Positions 11,046 through 23,345 are shown, counted from the stretch's first letter. The stretch: 64,000 bases of DNA from Diphasiastrum complanatum (GCA_029204225.1 CM055110.1:39187515-39251514), one strand, 5' to 3'. The notes: a model not told the origin generated them from the sequence alone. Numbers and translations: made by a program.

Positions 11046-11062
11046 ACATACAATCGTCTGAA

Positions 11063-11285
11063 CTGACATGCATGGTCATTAGGCAATGGATGGTGTGACA
11101 TGCAAGCTTTCAATTTGGCATGCAAGCTCTAGATCTAACATGCATGGACAATAGGCCATAGATGGCATGACATGCAAGAGTCTAAACTGACATGCATGGA
11201 CATTAGGCCACAGATGGCATGACATGCAATGGTTTGAACTGACATGCATGGACATTAAGCCATAGATGGTATGACATGAAATGGT
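11063..11285. repeat. Tandem array of a 52-bp GACATGCATGG unit
   Basis: About four copies of GACATGCATGGACATTAGGC + CACAGATGGCATGACATGCA + a 12-base tail. The first copy is longer by an extra GGCATGCAAGCTCTAGATCTA piece. It shares the GACATGCA core with the preceding 31-bp array, so both probably grew from one seed. Confidence 0.85.
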
Positions 11286-11353
11286 ACTAATCAACCATTC
11301 TTACATATGGATATCAGATTCAAGATCATACCATGGTTTTAGGAGAGGGTGAA

Positions 11354-11426
<73 letters not shown>
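11354..11426. repeat. AG microsatellite, about 36 units
   Basis: A practically pure (AG)n run of about 73 bases, preceded by a GAAAGAAG lead-in and followed by AAAGGGAGTGGTGAGAGAGAG. No gene overlaps it; the Arg-Glu or Leu-Ser reading stretches across it are artefacts of the repeat. Confidence 0.95.
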
Positions 11427-11429
<3 letters not shown>

Positions 11430-13270
11430 GAGTGGTGAGAGAGAGTGTGTGTTGGAGATTCCAAAAATCTTTCATATCCAAATTTGACATAGCATTCCTA
11501 TGCCATAGCTCCAAAACTCCTTCTCCAAGCACCTACACACAAAGAAACAAGAGCAAAAAAAAATTAAAATGAAAGAATGATCATTAGCCTTGGAGAGGGG
11601 CAAGTTTCTCCTCTTATAGGAAGGGGGGAGGCTTGGGGAAATTAATGAGGTATTAGTACAAGTGTGAGAGGTGTAAGTGGTAAGTAGAGTCAGGGGGTGA
11701 GGTGTATTAGTTAGAGGGAGTGAATGGGTGATGTGTATTAGCTTGGGAGAGTTATTATGATGATTTGGCGTATGAAGTGAGAGTGTAGGAGGACGTCCCA
11801 TTCTAGGTGTCAAATAGCCTAGAGTGCATGTGACAAAGTAGGTGGGAGGTAGGTGGTGCAAGGTTTAATCTTGACTTTTAATTAGTTTTTCATGGTTACA
11901 ACTTGAGAATTCACCCAAGTGCAATCTTCCTAAGGAAAAGCCAAGGTATATGTCCATCAATTCCTAGGCTCTTTTTTTTTGAGGTTGCCCATCCTCAATC
12001 ATGGTGGAAAGGGTCACTAGGGTGATCAAACCCTAGGCCTTGTCCTGTTCTTTATAGACTCCTCTGAGCCTTCATTATAGACTTAGTACTAAGCCTTCTT
12101 TATAGACTCTTCTAAGCCTTCATTATAGACTTTGTCAAAAGCCTTCTTGTTTACTGTCTTAAGCTTAGAAAGCTTCTTGTTCCAATTTTTATTCTTTTGG
12201 CACTTTGTTGAGTACCTGCACATACCCTCAAAGAGAGCTCAGTCCTTAAGCCCAGAGGGCTTCTTATTCTTGTTCTGATTCTTCAGGTATGTTCATGAGT
12301 ACCTGCACATCCCTTCAAAGAAAGGTCAATGTTCATAATACCATCAAACAACATGGTTTTCTTAGTTCTACAGATATCAATGCTTGGTACTCAATTTATT
12401 AAAGTAATAAATTCATACAATATCCTAAAAGAATATTGATCATTGATAATTTCATTTCATCAAAGTCTATCTGGGCTTTGAAGCTAGGAAAGTCTTTTTT
12501 TTTTTTTACTTAGGGGCAATTTGTTTCTACAAACTAAATAGTGGCCCATGCTATGACATCTAAGCCTTTTGTGGTATAGACACATATATAGTCAAATATC
12601 ACATGAGGAGGAGGTCTCCACCAAAACTTGATCAAGCAGGTCCTTCAACAAAAAAAAAATGCCCAAGGGATTCAAGATCAGGTCATGGTAATTAAATCAA
12701 TACATTTGCTACAAAGAATTATAAAAATATATTATGATGACTTATTCATTGTTGTTTTGCAGCTTTTATAATGATTTATTTATTGCAAAATAATTATTGT
12801 TTGATGTTTGTACTTGCAAGTCAGTGAATGTGATTATGATCAGAATATTGTGCTTGATGTCATAACCAATGAACTACAACTACAAGCAATTCTTATTCAT
12901 TGACCTATACTAGGTGGCATGCAAAAATTATTGACATGTCCATCCACACCTTCAGAATCACGAAGTGGATGATTAGAAAGAATGGGCATTTGTGTGGATT
13001 TATTGTCATCATTAGACCTATGCACGTATATGTTGTACAACACACAAGAATTGATGTATACAAAAATTATAAAGAAAATAGTGGTGTTGATCACATAGGG
13101 GCCAGACTTTTCCAACTAAATTGGAGAAACTTCTAGATCAATGCAACATTGCTTGGCTATATGAAGCCATGAATGATGCTCATGCAAGTGGAAAAGAAAT
13201 ATAAGATTTAGAGTGGGATCTTGCACACAATTGTAGTTAGCATGTTTGTCTCTAAACTCAAACTCATCAT

Positions 13271-13272
<2 letters not shown>
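11427..13272. other. Low-copy non-coding DNA with a short tandem repeat
   Basis: No supported gene. At 12,048-12,147 a 47-48 bp unit beginning TTCTTTATAGACTC occurs twice plus a partial copy. A diverged direct repeat, GAGTACCTGCACAT(A/C)CC, occurs near 12,212 and 12,298. Around 13,095-13,220 the plus strand has a weak coding look in one frame (KLEKLLDQCNIAWLYEAMND) broken by stops; I do not recognise it. Confidence 0.4.

Positions 13273-13310
<38 letters not shown>
13273..13310. repeat. CA/TA microsatellite
   Basis: TA(CA)n of about 16 CA units followed by TATATATTATAATAATAATA. A simple-sequence run in AT-rich DNA. Confidence 0.95.
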
Positions 13311-13313
<3 letters not shown>

Positions 13314-13764
13314 TATAATAATAATAATATTAATTTTCTTGTTATTGTAATAAATTGTTTCGAAATATTATTTGATATATATATTTTTCCCTCAGGGTAG
13401 TATATGCGACATACTGCTATGGTGGACAATACTAATTTAGCATTGAATGCATAAATAACCATTAGATTAAATTAATATTATTATTTTTAAATACAATATA
13501 AAAGATTTTGATACAATTATAAAAACTTGTAAGCAATATAATGTTAATATTTTAACATTCAAAAATAATATAAATACAAAATTAAAGATTTGTTTATCTA
13601 AACAATATGAATCATCAAAAAACTTAAATAACATCAAGATGTTTAAAAATCCTTTCCAAATAACAATCATTCTCAATATAAATACAATCATATTCTCAAA
13701 AAAAATAGAAATGTTCATAAGAAATTTTGATATATGTTTGTACATTGTAGTAATAATTTTTTTA

Positions 13765-14400
13765 TTAAATCATTTGGATTAAGACTATTAGATCTATTAA
13801 TTTTTGTATCGGTTGGAGTCATTTTCTGCTCTTGAGTAACGTCATCTATTACTTCATTATATTATTGCTCAAGCACATCTACTAAATCACCTTCATCACT
13901 CGTAATGCCACTAGCAGGTGGTTCGGACTTCTTATTGTGTGGAACAATATTCTCTTCAAAAAAATCTAACTTAATCACTTTCTGAAACTCATCTCGCAAA
14001 ACTGATATTCCAATTAATCTCATTATAAAACAAAATCTCATCTAATCTTTAGTGCCGCCACATGTTTGTTTTTTGGGACAGCGCATGCACTAGTTGTGCC
14101 ACTACCACTAAATAGATCCAAAATCCAATCGAAATGATAAGAAAACATTTCAATTAATTTATTTACAAGTTGTTGTGGCTTTTGGTATAGAAAGTTAGAG
14201 AATCAATCATTGTATTTTTTAATTTTTTTTGTTAGTATAGAATAGCCGAAGTGATTATTGAAGTCCAAGTTTCTTTCAGTGTTTTAGTGTAGCATTGACA
14301 TCTTTCCATCTGTAGAAGTTGCCAATGGTGAGATATTCAATCTCATTGCAGAGGCGAGTGCCACTATAATTTTTCACATTTGGCTTGGACCTACAATTAT
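13765..14400 (-). pseudogene. N4/N6-type DNA methyltransferase-like pseudogene (C-terminal half)
   Basis: On the minus strand, 14,205-14,038 reads without a break: FLYQKPQQLVNKLIEMFSYH, then FDWILDLFSGSGTT, then SACAVPKNKHVAALKIR and TGA. KPxxL followed by a hydrophobic helix and DLFxGSGTT is the S-adenosylmethionine-binding motif I of beta-class N4-cytosine/N6-adenine DNA methyltransferases, in which motif I lies C-terminal. Upstream (about 14,380-14,280) a fitting piece reads NEIEYLTIGNFYRWKDVN. Downstream, after a frame slip, comes VLRDEFQKVIKLDFFEENIV and an acidic tail to about 13,770. The catalytic (D/S)PP(Y/W) motif was not found, and the acidic residue after motif I (usual VGxE) is missing. 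It is broken by several stops. The source could be a host gene or a transposon cargo. Confidence 0.55.
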
Positions 14401-14579
14401 TCAAGATAGATAATTAAAAAGCAAAATAACAAAGAATGTTCAGTTGTTGATCAGCACATTAGATTGAAATCTCCAGCTCATTTATATTGTTTGTATGTAC
14501 ACAAATAGCCCTTTATTATGATCCATCCAATACGAGGTGGCTATTTGTCGTGCAAACCAAGACGAGAAAAATAAAAAAT

Positions 14580-15006
14580 AGAAAATATTGAGCTTGAAGG
14601 TGCAATAACAAAAAATCATGATGAAGAAGATGACAACAATCATGATATGCAAAATCATGCAAGAAGAATCCACATAATGAAGAAGATGAAACAATTGATT
14701 ATTTCATAGAGCCAAGCAAGCATGATGATTGGGATGTCAATGACAATGATGGGAAGAGTTGAAAGTGAAGTCAATGAAGACATTGATGATGTTACTAATA
14801 ATCTTCCAACAAGAGTAGACCATTTGTTTGAAATGTGTAAAAAAATAAGACTACTAGATGAGTGTGAAAGTGACACAAGTGATCAAGCTATGTTCATTCC
14901 ATGATGTCTATGTAGACTTGAACTATATTTAGAGCTTTACTCTGATGAATGGCAAGATATCAATAATGATGTAAATGAAGAATTGTTTGCAAATAAAATC
15001 GATTAA
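14580..15006 (+). other. Acidic low-complexity coding-like remnant
   Basis: Asp/Asn/Glu-rich readings in two frames (EEDETIDYFIEPSKHDDWDV; then 14,722-14,904 NEDIDDVTNNLPTRVDHLFE; then LYSDEWQDINNDVNEELFA to a TAA at 15,004). This could be the acidic tail of a decayed protein. No family is recognised, and repetitive GATGAT-type composition may explain it. Confidence 0.25.
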
Positions 15007-16339
15007 ATTGTGTTAAAAATTTATTCAATTGTTTCTTGTAAAGATCTCTTGTATTTACGTCTCAACAATATATACAATATAAACAAGTTTATGTATGATT
15101 ATTTTGAAATATGCCAAGTGAGGCCTTCCATTGTCATGTGATTTTTTTTTCCCATTATAATCAATTCATCAGTACCAAATAGTTTTCACTCCCTTCTGCT
15201 TGTTTATTTTGACAAATATTTTCAATTAAATTAATTTTATTCTCTTTGCTTTTTATGTGAAAAAAGTTTAACACAATACAAATTGCAGCAAAATTATATT
15301 AAGAATACAATTTATGGATTTATGTAACACAATTTTAATAAATTATTTTCAAAATTGTCATAGAAATTTCTTAACCTCAATATTGACATGAAATTATACA
15401 TCATTTGGCGACGTCCATATTTGCCACTTTTCAAAAAAGAATCCTTGGATTTTTTCTACTAAAAAACACAGAGTCTCCTAGGAAACTAATTTTGACCGTC
15501 GTCCATCAACGATCATTAAACGTCATAGAATGTCGCTAATAAAAAAATGTCTTTCAAGTTTTTTTTTCTCATAAACTTTATACAACATCGCCCTGCGTCG
15601 TTTATTTACTATCATTGTTGAAGAGTCACTAAAGTAACTATCGCAAAGCGAAAATTATAGAAAGTCGCTAGGCCACAGATAATAATCGCATAGCGATATT
15701 CATTAAAATAAATAAATGTGACTAAAATAATCACAGAGCAACTTTCAATTTAGTAAAGTTAAATGTCGCTAACTTCCCTTGCTATGCACTCTTTCTCTTT
15801 TTCCAATCTATTTATCAAATCTCAACCCTTGATTTTAATGCACATCTAAGATTTAAAATATGCCACATGGCTATTGTCCTTCAACAAAGAGCTTGAACTT
15901 GGACATCGGACAAAATTGTAAAAATAAACCTGAAAAACACAAGCTAGTTATAGTGAACCCTCTATATATGTTACCTCTATATATGTTAACCCCAGCTATT
16001 AGTTAATTTTTGGCTACTCCCAAGGATTTTCCACAGTAGAAATTTGTTAACTATTATTTGTTAACAAAATTTACTCCCGCCTTCAAGAAGTTAATGTTAT
16101 TTTACAGATAGGGGCGGGCTATGTCCAACAATTTGGGTTTTAGGGCACATTTCTTTTAGGGCCCAAGCCCCAGACGTCAGATGCAAGATTCCCTCCATAA
16201 ATGTTTGCATTCTTTATCTGATTCCCTAGATATATGTTCCCTTGAAATATGTCAATTTTTTTTTCACCCTGTTTATCTGTTGTAGTGTTAACCCTCTATA
16301 CTACTTAACTTTTTATTACTCCCGAGGCCTTACATTTAT
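15007..16339. other. AT-rich intergenic DNA with TCGCTA-type short repeats
   Basis: No gene seen. Between 15,410 and 15,770 the short motifs TCGCTA/TAGCGA recur at least six times in both orientations (ATCGCATAGCGAT near 15,686 is one), a pattern common in subterminal regions of small DNA transposons, but no terminal inverted repeats could be fixed. A diverged direct repeat (TGTTAACCC...TACTCCC(A/G)AGG) occurs at about 15,979-16,025 and 16,286-16,328. Confidence 0.35.
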
Positions 16340-18999
16340 CTAGGGTGCACTTGTAGAAGAAAACAGAAATAACAACGTGGGCCAAAAATCTATAAAATAA
16401 ATGTACTTAAATGCTTCTACCAAGGCAGGGTCATGTGGCCTCAAGGCGCTTCGGCTTCTAGTGTTATTCATGGACCACGGCACGTTTTGTGCTGTGGTTT
16501 CGCCATATATTCTACTTTCACTCGGACAAGAGCCATCGCGAGATTTTTCCAAACGTTCTTGGTGATGGTGATTACAAACAACGCGAAACGTTCGGAATCC
16601 GGATGCTTTGACAAGATTAACTGAATCGGGTGGTGATGATAAGAACGTGAAGGCGTTCATCTGTTTTTTTATAGTTATCTTTTCTATTTTTGTTAATTTT
16701 GGTTGTTTGATCAGGTGCCGGGATGATCCTTTTAGGGCGTCCTTGGAATGTGCACCTTGTGCTTCACTCCTAATTCCGATAAACAGCGAGCGGAAGCCAA
16801 GACCGATGATTCCTAGGTTGTTTGGCCAATTAGGTGTGGGCGCTTCGTTTTATGTGAAAGAAAGACAGAAGTGATTTTATCGCAGATATTCTGATTTATG
16901 GCTTCCCAAGGTCTACGAAGAATTTATTATCACCGGAGTAAATGAAGTAAATAAAATAGATGCCGGGCCGGTCTCCTCCACTCTTCTGTGTAATGTAGGG
17001 CGTAGGGCCTTAGGCCATAATCAGACCTGAAAGGCTAAAAGAGCAACAAGGATAGACTTCAGGAACGACGAAGACGATAAGAACAAACTTCTGCTAATTC
17101 TAATTAAGTACCACATTTCATAAAATGTCCAGAAATACATCATATGAGATAAAATAATGCTACTGGACTGTGGTCTACGAGCCAGCGTGGGCTACTATTT
17201 GTTGGCAGAATAGGACCAGGTCAGACCAAGAAAGTACACCTGGGATCATGTACTGCACATGGATCGCCGGGCTAATTAACAGCTGTGCATCGCAAGCACT
17301 TGTAAAGTACTGCAATTGTTGCATTAACACCAAAAGATAAGGTATTTGAAACTAGCTTTGCTCCTCTTAATGAACAGCCATGTGAAACTATAATACATGA
17401 AAGCCGTCTCAGTTTTCTATCCCACTTAATGCAGTAGAGTGGTATTGTCAGAACCAGTTAGGAATCGCTGACATAAACACTTTAATAGTAACGTGATGCT
17501 CAATCTCGACAGTACTCCATGCAGTTGGAGGATTCAGGTTGCTTCTCTTTTTTAATGTCCCAGATAATTTGCAGAGTATTCCTAGTTTAGAAGGTAATGC
17601 ATGTTTCAATTTGCATTCAGGAATATCATCAACGGTGTTATGTCGTTAATCTGCGTAACAAAAATTGTCCTGATAACTTAACGCTTCTTAGAACTGCATT
17701 ATAAGCCGGAAATAGATCAAGAAAAAATATTGAAGGTGTAAAATCTTTACAGATGAACCAAAGAAAAGATGTATTTATCAAGTGACAGTTTTATATATTT
17801 GCTCGTCTGAAACGCTTTTGCTCAATCGTCGGAGAATAATTTCTCAACATTGAGTTGCCAATATCACGCGTCTTAGTTATTGTGGGTAGCCATGTAATTT
17901 TACGATCAATTTGTGGCATTGGAATGGGGTTTTATGAAAATCAGATCGTTCTTTATACAGGCGAACTTAATAAATCTAATGAGACTGGTCACTGATGTGG
18001 CTTTTTCCAATTCCAGAATCCACGTTAAATAGCTTGAAGAGACAGCAAGCATCGTGCTTCAAAGAGAACGAAAATCCGATTCCATTCATAGATATTTTAA
18101 ATTTGTGATGATGCATACATGTAAAATGATTGTTGCACTTCAAAACAGTAGTTAGTTAGCAGTTAATTGTCATGAAAATATTAAAAACACTATATGGATA
18201 TGGCGGGTGTTAAAAGACAGAATCAGAGCATCCTTTAGAAAATCTTTAGAAGGTTACTGATAGTGACAATTAATGGTTTTTGATATGTGCGATACTGTAG
18301 CCACAGACTATAGGTACTGTTTTTTGCTGACTTACACTCACTTTGGCGATTTCACTCATTTGCTTCTCGTTATGTCTATGTACTGTTATTAACTTCAGAA
18401 TTGTGTTGGCACGCTCTGATTTCTGATTGATCAATATAATAGTATTGTTTCTAACATGGGTTATGGGCCAACCCATCTTGTGAAGTCAACACATATCCTA
18501 ATAATTGTTGAGGACAAGAGTAATTGTACATAGATTTGTGTGTACTGAAGCATATCTCAAGAAATCAAGTCACTGCAACATTTCGGAAGCTCTTCGACCC
18601 TATTACCGAGGCTTTTCTGAAGCAATAAACGCCGGTATGTCCAACGATAGCCTCAATAATTGCATCGGCCCCGAGGTATCCCCAAAATATTTTTGTGTTG
18701 TTTACGAAGTCTGGTTTCTGAAGGATATATCGAAGGAGATCGGTATATCCCTCAGGTCGTAGAGTGATCACAGACTGAGTTTCTTCGAGGCCGGTATATC
18801 CCTCGGCGTACGGGTTCCATTTTGCCCTAAAAATGGACTCCATCCAACTCTAGGAGTCTTTTGTACCAGTGCTTATGAAGTTGGTAAGCAAAATCATTTC
18901 TTCATAATTGTTGATAAACAAATTTGTAGATATTTGAATCACATTTCATGCACTTAAAGATGGATGAAGGACACTTATGATAAACAAAATATATAGTCA
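16340..18999. other. Low-copy DNA, no supported gene
   Basis: Higher GC than its surroundings at 16,400-17,250, but no reading frame shows a family motif; open stretches of 60-106 codons occur on both strands at the same place, as expected by chance. Near 18,560-18,843 the short string GGTATATCCCTC recurs (about 18,741 and 18,791), giving a minus-strand stretch with two EGYT repeats that I cannot assign. No retroelement protein is visible here. Confidence 0.35.
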
Positions 19000-19289
19000 T
19001 ACATACATGTTCCAAGTACAAAGATATATTACAAACTAAATCGGGACACTCACATACCTATGTGCAACAATGAAACACCTAATTAGATCCAGTTGAGTCG
19101 TCCTCGTCCTGGCCATGGACATCGGAATCATGTGACTGTGATGCCTGGGATTGGAATGTGATACGTGCGTGCAATGAAGATAAGTAAGTTCTCTAATTAG
19201 AAATGTGGTGAGAGTGTGAGTCAAACCACATGAATGTAGTGAGGTTAAAATATATTTTGATGCCATACCTTATAAGCAGCATCCCAATC

Positions 19290-19739
19290 GATTCTCACTC
19301 CTAATTGTTCGTCTGGTCCATGGATCGCCAAGTAATTTCACTCTATAGTACACTCGCGCCACTTGTAGTTGGTCTTCAACTTTTTCCAAAGCCAAGGCAA
19401 TATTTGGATCAAAAGTTATGGGAGGCAGACAATCTTCCATCCATATTTTGAGGAGATTTTTGGCCAATTCATCGTGTTGATGGTGATTTTTTTCAGAGGG
19501 GTACCACACTCCTCCCATTTAGATCGCTGTGGGCAAGGGACGAAGTGGGGGTTCACCCGTAATTGTTTGGGACTTGTCACATAAGCCCTGATGGCCATAG
19601 GGTCCTTTTCAAAGAGCTTTTGATGCCACTCTGGTTGGGGTTGGAGTACGGGGATGCATGGGTCTAACTTTCTAGCCTGGAAAGTTAAGACATCACTGAT
19701 ACTCAAGGGTGAAGGATTACTCCCCTGGGTGGATGGCAT
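19290..19739 (-). pseudogene. ORF-X copy A, C-terminal domain fragment
   Basis: The minus strand reads VLQPQPEWHQKLFEKDP, AIRAYVTSPKQLRVNPHFVP, then after a frame change near 19,430 PPITFDPNIALALEKVEDQL and ARVYYRVKLLGDPW. The blocks match copies B, C and D of the unknown gypsy-linked protein: P-W-(K/M)(L/V)-xxY(L/V)xxP-RVxP, then P-I-xxxxNxxL, then (A/G)R(V/L)Y(Y/F)R. It is cut on its right by a copia fragment at 19,745 and fades on its left after GDPW. Role unknown. Confidence 0.6.
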
Positions 19740-19744
19740 AGAAG

Positions 19745-20914
19745 AAATTGCCTACGACAACAGACAAGGAGCTACGTGAGTGGAGGGAGAAGAATGACAA
19801 GGCAATAGCCTTGCGATCATCTTCCATCGAAGATAGTCTCATACTTGACCTGGCTACACTCTCCAAAGATAAGGAGATGTGGGATGCATTGCTCACCAGA
19901 TTTCAGACGAAATCAAGAAGTCAGATCATGATGTTGGAAGATCAGCTGACGAATTTGCAGTGGGATGGAAAAGACCTCACTTCTTTCGTGAGAAAGATGA
20001 TGGATCTGTTTCTATCACTACATAACTTTGGAGCAGAGAACGATGTGTCAGCTGAGAAGTAGCTCACATACCTGTTGAGTGCCTTACCCAGATCATTCCA
20101 TACAACAAGGACCCTGCTCACGAAAGATCCTACCATGAACCTCGAAAAGGCAATTGTCGAGATTTGAGAGGAAGTCGAGGCCAGAGAACACCTTGATCAC
20201 AAGGATGGTTCTGACTAGCCCCTCTACGGCAAGAAAGAAAAATCAAAGAAGCAATTTAAGCCTAAGAGGGAGTCCAATCAGAGGCAGAATCGTGACCAGC
20301 AAGCAGAGGGAACAAGCAAAGGCAACTGGAAGACCAAAGGGAGGTCGAAACAACAAGGTGCAGACAAGAAGACTTGCATGAGATGCATAAGAGACGGACA
20401 TACAGTTGATACATGTTGGCTCAATCCCAAGATTGAGTGTATCCATTGCCATAAGAAGGGTCATGCAGCCATAGATTGCCGCCATAACCCGAGAAACAAA
20501 TCAACATAGAATAGACAGGAGAACAACAATAGTTTATCCTATGTTGAGGAGCCCAAGAGCTCGAAAATGGGCGAAGAAAGAATGAACAGAAATTGTTTGA
20601 CTGCCTATATCTGTGAAGACATGTGTGCAACATCAACATCTGACACACATGAGGTGATCCTAGATTCAGGAGCCACCTCACACTTCGTGACATCAAGACG
20701 AATAATGTCTGACTTCAGAAGTGCAGATCCCTCAAGATTCATAGTTCTTGGAGATGGATCTAGACATCAAGTGAACGGTATTGTAAAGGCAAACAATGGA
20801 AACGAAACCAACGACGCGACACGAAAAATGTCACGAAACTCGTTTTGCCCTCATGCTCTAAAGAGTACCAGCAAATATCACGCAAGTACCCAAGAGTACA
20901 AATATCTGATCTGA
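19745..20914 (+). pseudogene. Copia gag-protease fragment with two zinc knuckles
   Basis: This starts in mid gag (UBN2 type: SKDKEMWDALLTRFQTKSRS, DQLTNLQWDGKDLTSFVRKM), has a TAG at 20,060 and further stops, then a Lys/Gln-rich stretch with two complete knuckles, CMRCIRDGHTVDTC and CIHCHKKGHAAIDC (about 20,370-20,490). The protease start EVILDSGATSHFVTS (about 20,652) has its DSGA intact. The match ends near 20,790 (HQVNGIVKANN); everything after is unrelated. Neither end has an LTR, so this is a piece, not an insertion with ends. Two knuckles set it apart from the single-knuckle copia element at 6.8 kb. Confidence 0.75.
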
Positions 20915-21595
20915 TGGCATGACGTTAGTAGATACACTTTAGGTTGTGGCTAATTTGCTTGTAATTCCCTGATTAGTTGTAGATCCTTAATCACTCTAAT
21001 CTTAGATTTAGATAGAGCGACTGTACTTACTGGATCATACTTGACATATAGATAGACAGAATACACATACAGTGCAATGTAGTAGTCTGATTCTAGTAAC
21101 CAATCAAGACGAAAATATCGACAACAAATCCGCATGCGTGCGAGACGAGTTCTATGATCAGGATCCATAGAGATCCAAAGTCCGCTAGTAAGCAAGACAT
21201 ACATCCATGAGAGAAGTTTATCTCTCTCACGCCAACTTACTATGTGGATATGCATGCAATGCTTGAAGAATCAGAGAAGGAAAATCAATAGACGATATTG
21301 TAGCCTTTGCGCACTCAATTTTCTTATTGTGTTTGATCTCGAATGCAAATAGTTCTGATGTTAATCGTGTGTCTGAGTTTTCTTGTTCATTTTAAATTTC
21401 ACACCTTGGTTGAAACTATGTTGAATGCTGCATTAATTTTATAAACGTAGATCAGCAGTGCCTGACTACATTCTGGAGGATTGTAGAAGTGATTCAGCTG
21501 GCAGTGTCCAGCGATCACATCTGAACTCCATCCGAAGCGTAAGAGGATCGTGGTTCAGTCGTAAAAGCTTCGTGACTGCAAAATCCCAATCCTCA
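20915..21595. other. Non-coding stretch
   Basis: No gene seen. It contains a short hairpin-like GAGAGAAGTTTATCTCTCTC near 21,210. It may be an LTR or leader of an element lost from the window, but no second copy is present. Confidence 0.3.
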
Positions 21596-22275
21596 TCAGT
21601 GGCATGCAGAGCATATCACACGATTTTTCTCATCATCCTCCTGTAAACCATGTACTTCCGCTCCCAAGTGTTGATTTTCCATTTCTAGGACCTGCACCTG
21701 GGCTTGGAGTGGAGCAAGACATTGTGTTGCCCGTTGCTGGAGCTCATGGACTTTGAATTGCATGTCCGATGTAGATTTAGCAAGGCTCTTGATGTACCTC
21801 TGGAGACTCTCTTCATGCTCTTTGAGTTTCAGCACCTGTGACTTCTTTACATGCGCGTGTTGTTGGGGTATATGCAGGTCGTGCTAGAGCTAGGTGACTT
21901 GTGCTGATAGCTGTGTGTTGTGAGTAGCTAGTTCCAATACCTTGTTGTCCAGAAAAGTTTGTGCTGCCACCGCCTCCTGGACAAATTTTCCCAAGATTTG
22001 GTGAGCTGAAGTAATATTTGTGGGCATGGCAGGTACGGTGCTACTCATTGGAGCTTGGTGAGATGTCGCCCAGATGACCTGTGCCGAGTCATCATCGTCT
22101 TCGGTCAACTTCTCTGGTGGTGTCATGCCCTCAGGTCCGGTAGGGTCGACACGATCAGGCGATGCTGAATAGACAATTTGTACAAATGCGTCATCGGGTA
22201 ATGGTTTGTCACCCTCGACAGAGTTTGGAAGTGAAGTGGGAGGCCTGAGAGGAGTGGCGGTGGTTATAGATACTT
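21596..22275 (-). pseudogene. ORF-X copy A, linker and coiled coil
   Basis: The minus strand is open from about 22,275 to 21,890: a Pro/Ser/Thr-rich start (ATPLRPPTSLPNSVEG), an acidic patch, then AHQILGKFVQEAVAAQTFLD. After a stop it continues at 21,835-21,596 with long heptad-type helices (KLKEHEESLQRYIKSLAKS and LQAQVQVLEMENQHLGAEVH). Position and character match the coiled-coil part of ORF-X in copies B and C, and on this strand it lies upstream of the C-terminal domain at 19.7 kb, from which it is separated by unrelated DNA including a copia fragment. Confidence 0.5.
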
Positions 22276-22744
22276 ATGTACATGTTTAAACTACATATAT
22301 CATTTTTATTCATACATTTGTCAACCATCTTTCAATGTAGCTAGTTTTTTATGTAATCTTGAGCTTTGACTAATTATGTAATTGAACTGTATTTGGCCCT
22401 ACACCATGTAGAAATATTTAATTTATTTGCTATAAAGTGTAATTATTGTGGTTATTTGTGATTATTTTGGTGTAATGTAATTTATTCATCTATGGTTGAA
22501 TGCAAAGAGTCACCTTTTTTGTTCGACCCTAAATCCTAAGCTCATTCATTTGAATTTATTTCATGCACTCATTAACTCTATAGGGTTGTATTTTCTAAAA
22601 ATATCTTTTATTGCTTGCAGCAATTATCCCAATCGTATCCTCAATGTCTCGTGACACATCTCCAAGTCACGGATCAGGCCGCAGTCGCGGGTTGTCCTGT
22701 TTTTCATCCTATTCTGAGGGTAAGATCTGCTCTTCTCTCGTTTC
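22276..22744. other. Non-coding stretch
   Basis: AT-rich. It includes an isolated splice-like block, TTGCTTGCAG before 22,621 and GGGTAAGAT after about 22,718, flanking some 100 bases. No neighbouring exon or domain supports a gene. Confidence 0.3.
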
Positions 22745-23305
22745 TCTACTTAGGACTAAACTCAAGTGACGGCTTAACCTAACACAAAATGACGACTTAA
22801 TCTAAAACCCAACTTCACAAAGGCTTAACCTACTTGTGAAAGGCCAAAAATAAAATAGAACTAATTAACTTGGTTCATAGAGAGAAATTATAATACACAC
22901 AGTGTAACAACCATAAGATCGTCACAAAGGAGAACTTTCAATGAAAGAAGATAAGGCTCTATTATGCAAATGAGGTTCTTGTTTCAAAATGGACTCTTCC
23001 ATTCCTATAAATACTTGGAATGGTGGTCACTTACAAAAAGGCACTATGGGACAAGTAGACCACATAGGCTTAACTTAATTTAATTAGTGCGAATGGACCA
23101 TAAACAACTGAACTAACTTAAATTGAACTTATTTAGACTAGCATAAGTTCCAATGTTCTAGACGTAGGCTTAGAACTAAATAACTTTAAGTCGTTACAAC
23201 ATGGCGCAAAGACCTAATTAACTTGACTAATCCAGTTCTAGGCTTAAGTCTGTATCCTTTTCAAGATGGCTCAAATATTCCTTGGAATATCAGCCTACAT
23301 TATCC
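22745..23305 (-). repeat. Probable 3' LTR of gypsy copy D
   Basis: On the minus strand GAAGGG is followed by GATAATGTAGGCTGAT. The same junction in copy B is TTAGGGG followed by TGGATAATGTTAGCCGAT, where it is the polypurine tract and LTR start. So the LTR of copy D begins near 23,305 and runs left. A TATA-like TATTTATAGG lies near 23,020 on the minus strand. The far end is uncertain, and the body has diverged from the B LTR beyond easy recognition. Confidence 0.45.
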
Positions 23306-23345
23306 CCTTCGTCAAAAGATTGGCGGTCCCACGCCAATTGCCACT

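Noticed and set aside
11326-11572. Arg-Glu and Leu-Ser repeat proteins over the AG run
   Set aside because: Pure translation of a dinucleotide microsatellite.
15410-15770. MITE with TCGCTA subterminal repeats
   Set aside because: Terminal inverted repeats and target duplication could not be located; kept only as a description of the stretch.
16340-16874. Overlapping open frames on both strands in a GC-richer patch, as a possible host gene
   Set aside because: No domain, no splice pattern, and similar lengths on both strands argue for chance.
22621-22720. Possible exon with good-looking splice sites (TTGCTTGCAG and GGGTAAGAT) reading MSRDTSPSHGSGRSRG
   Set aside because: Single isolated block, no neighbouring exon, no known domain; such splice-like strings occur by chance.
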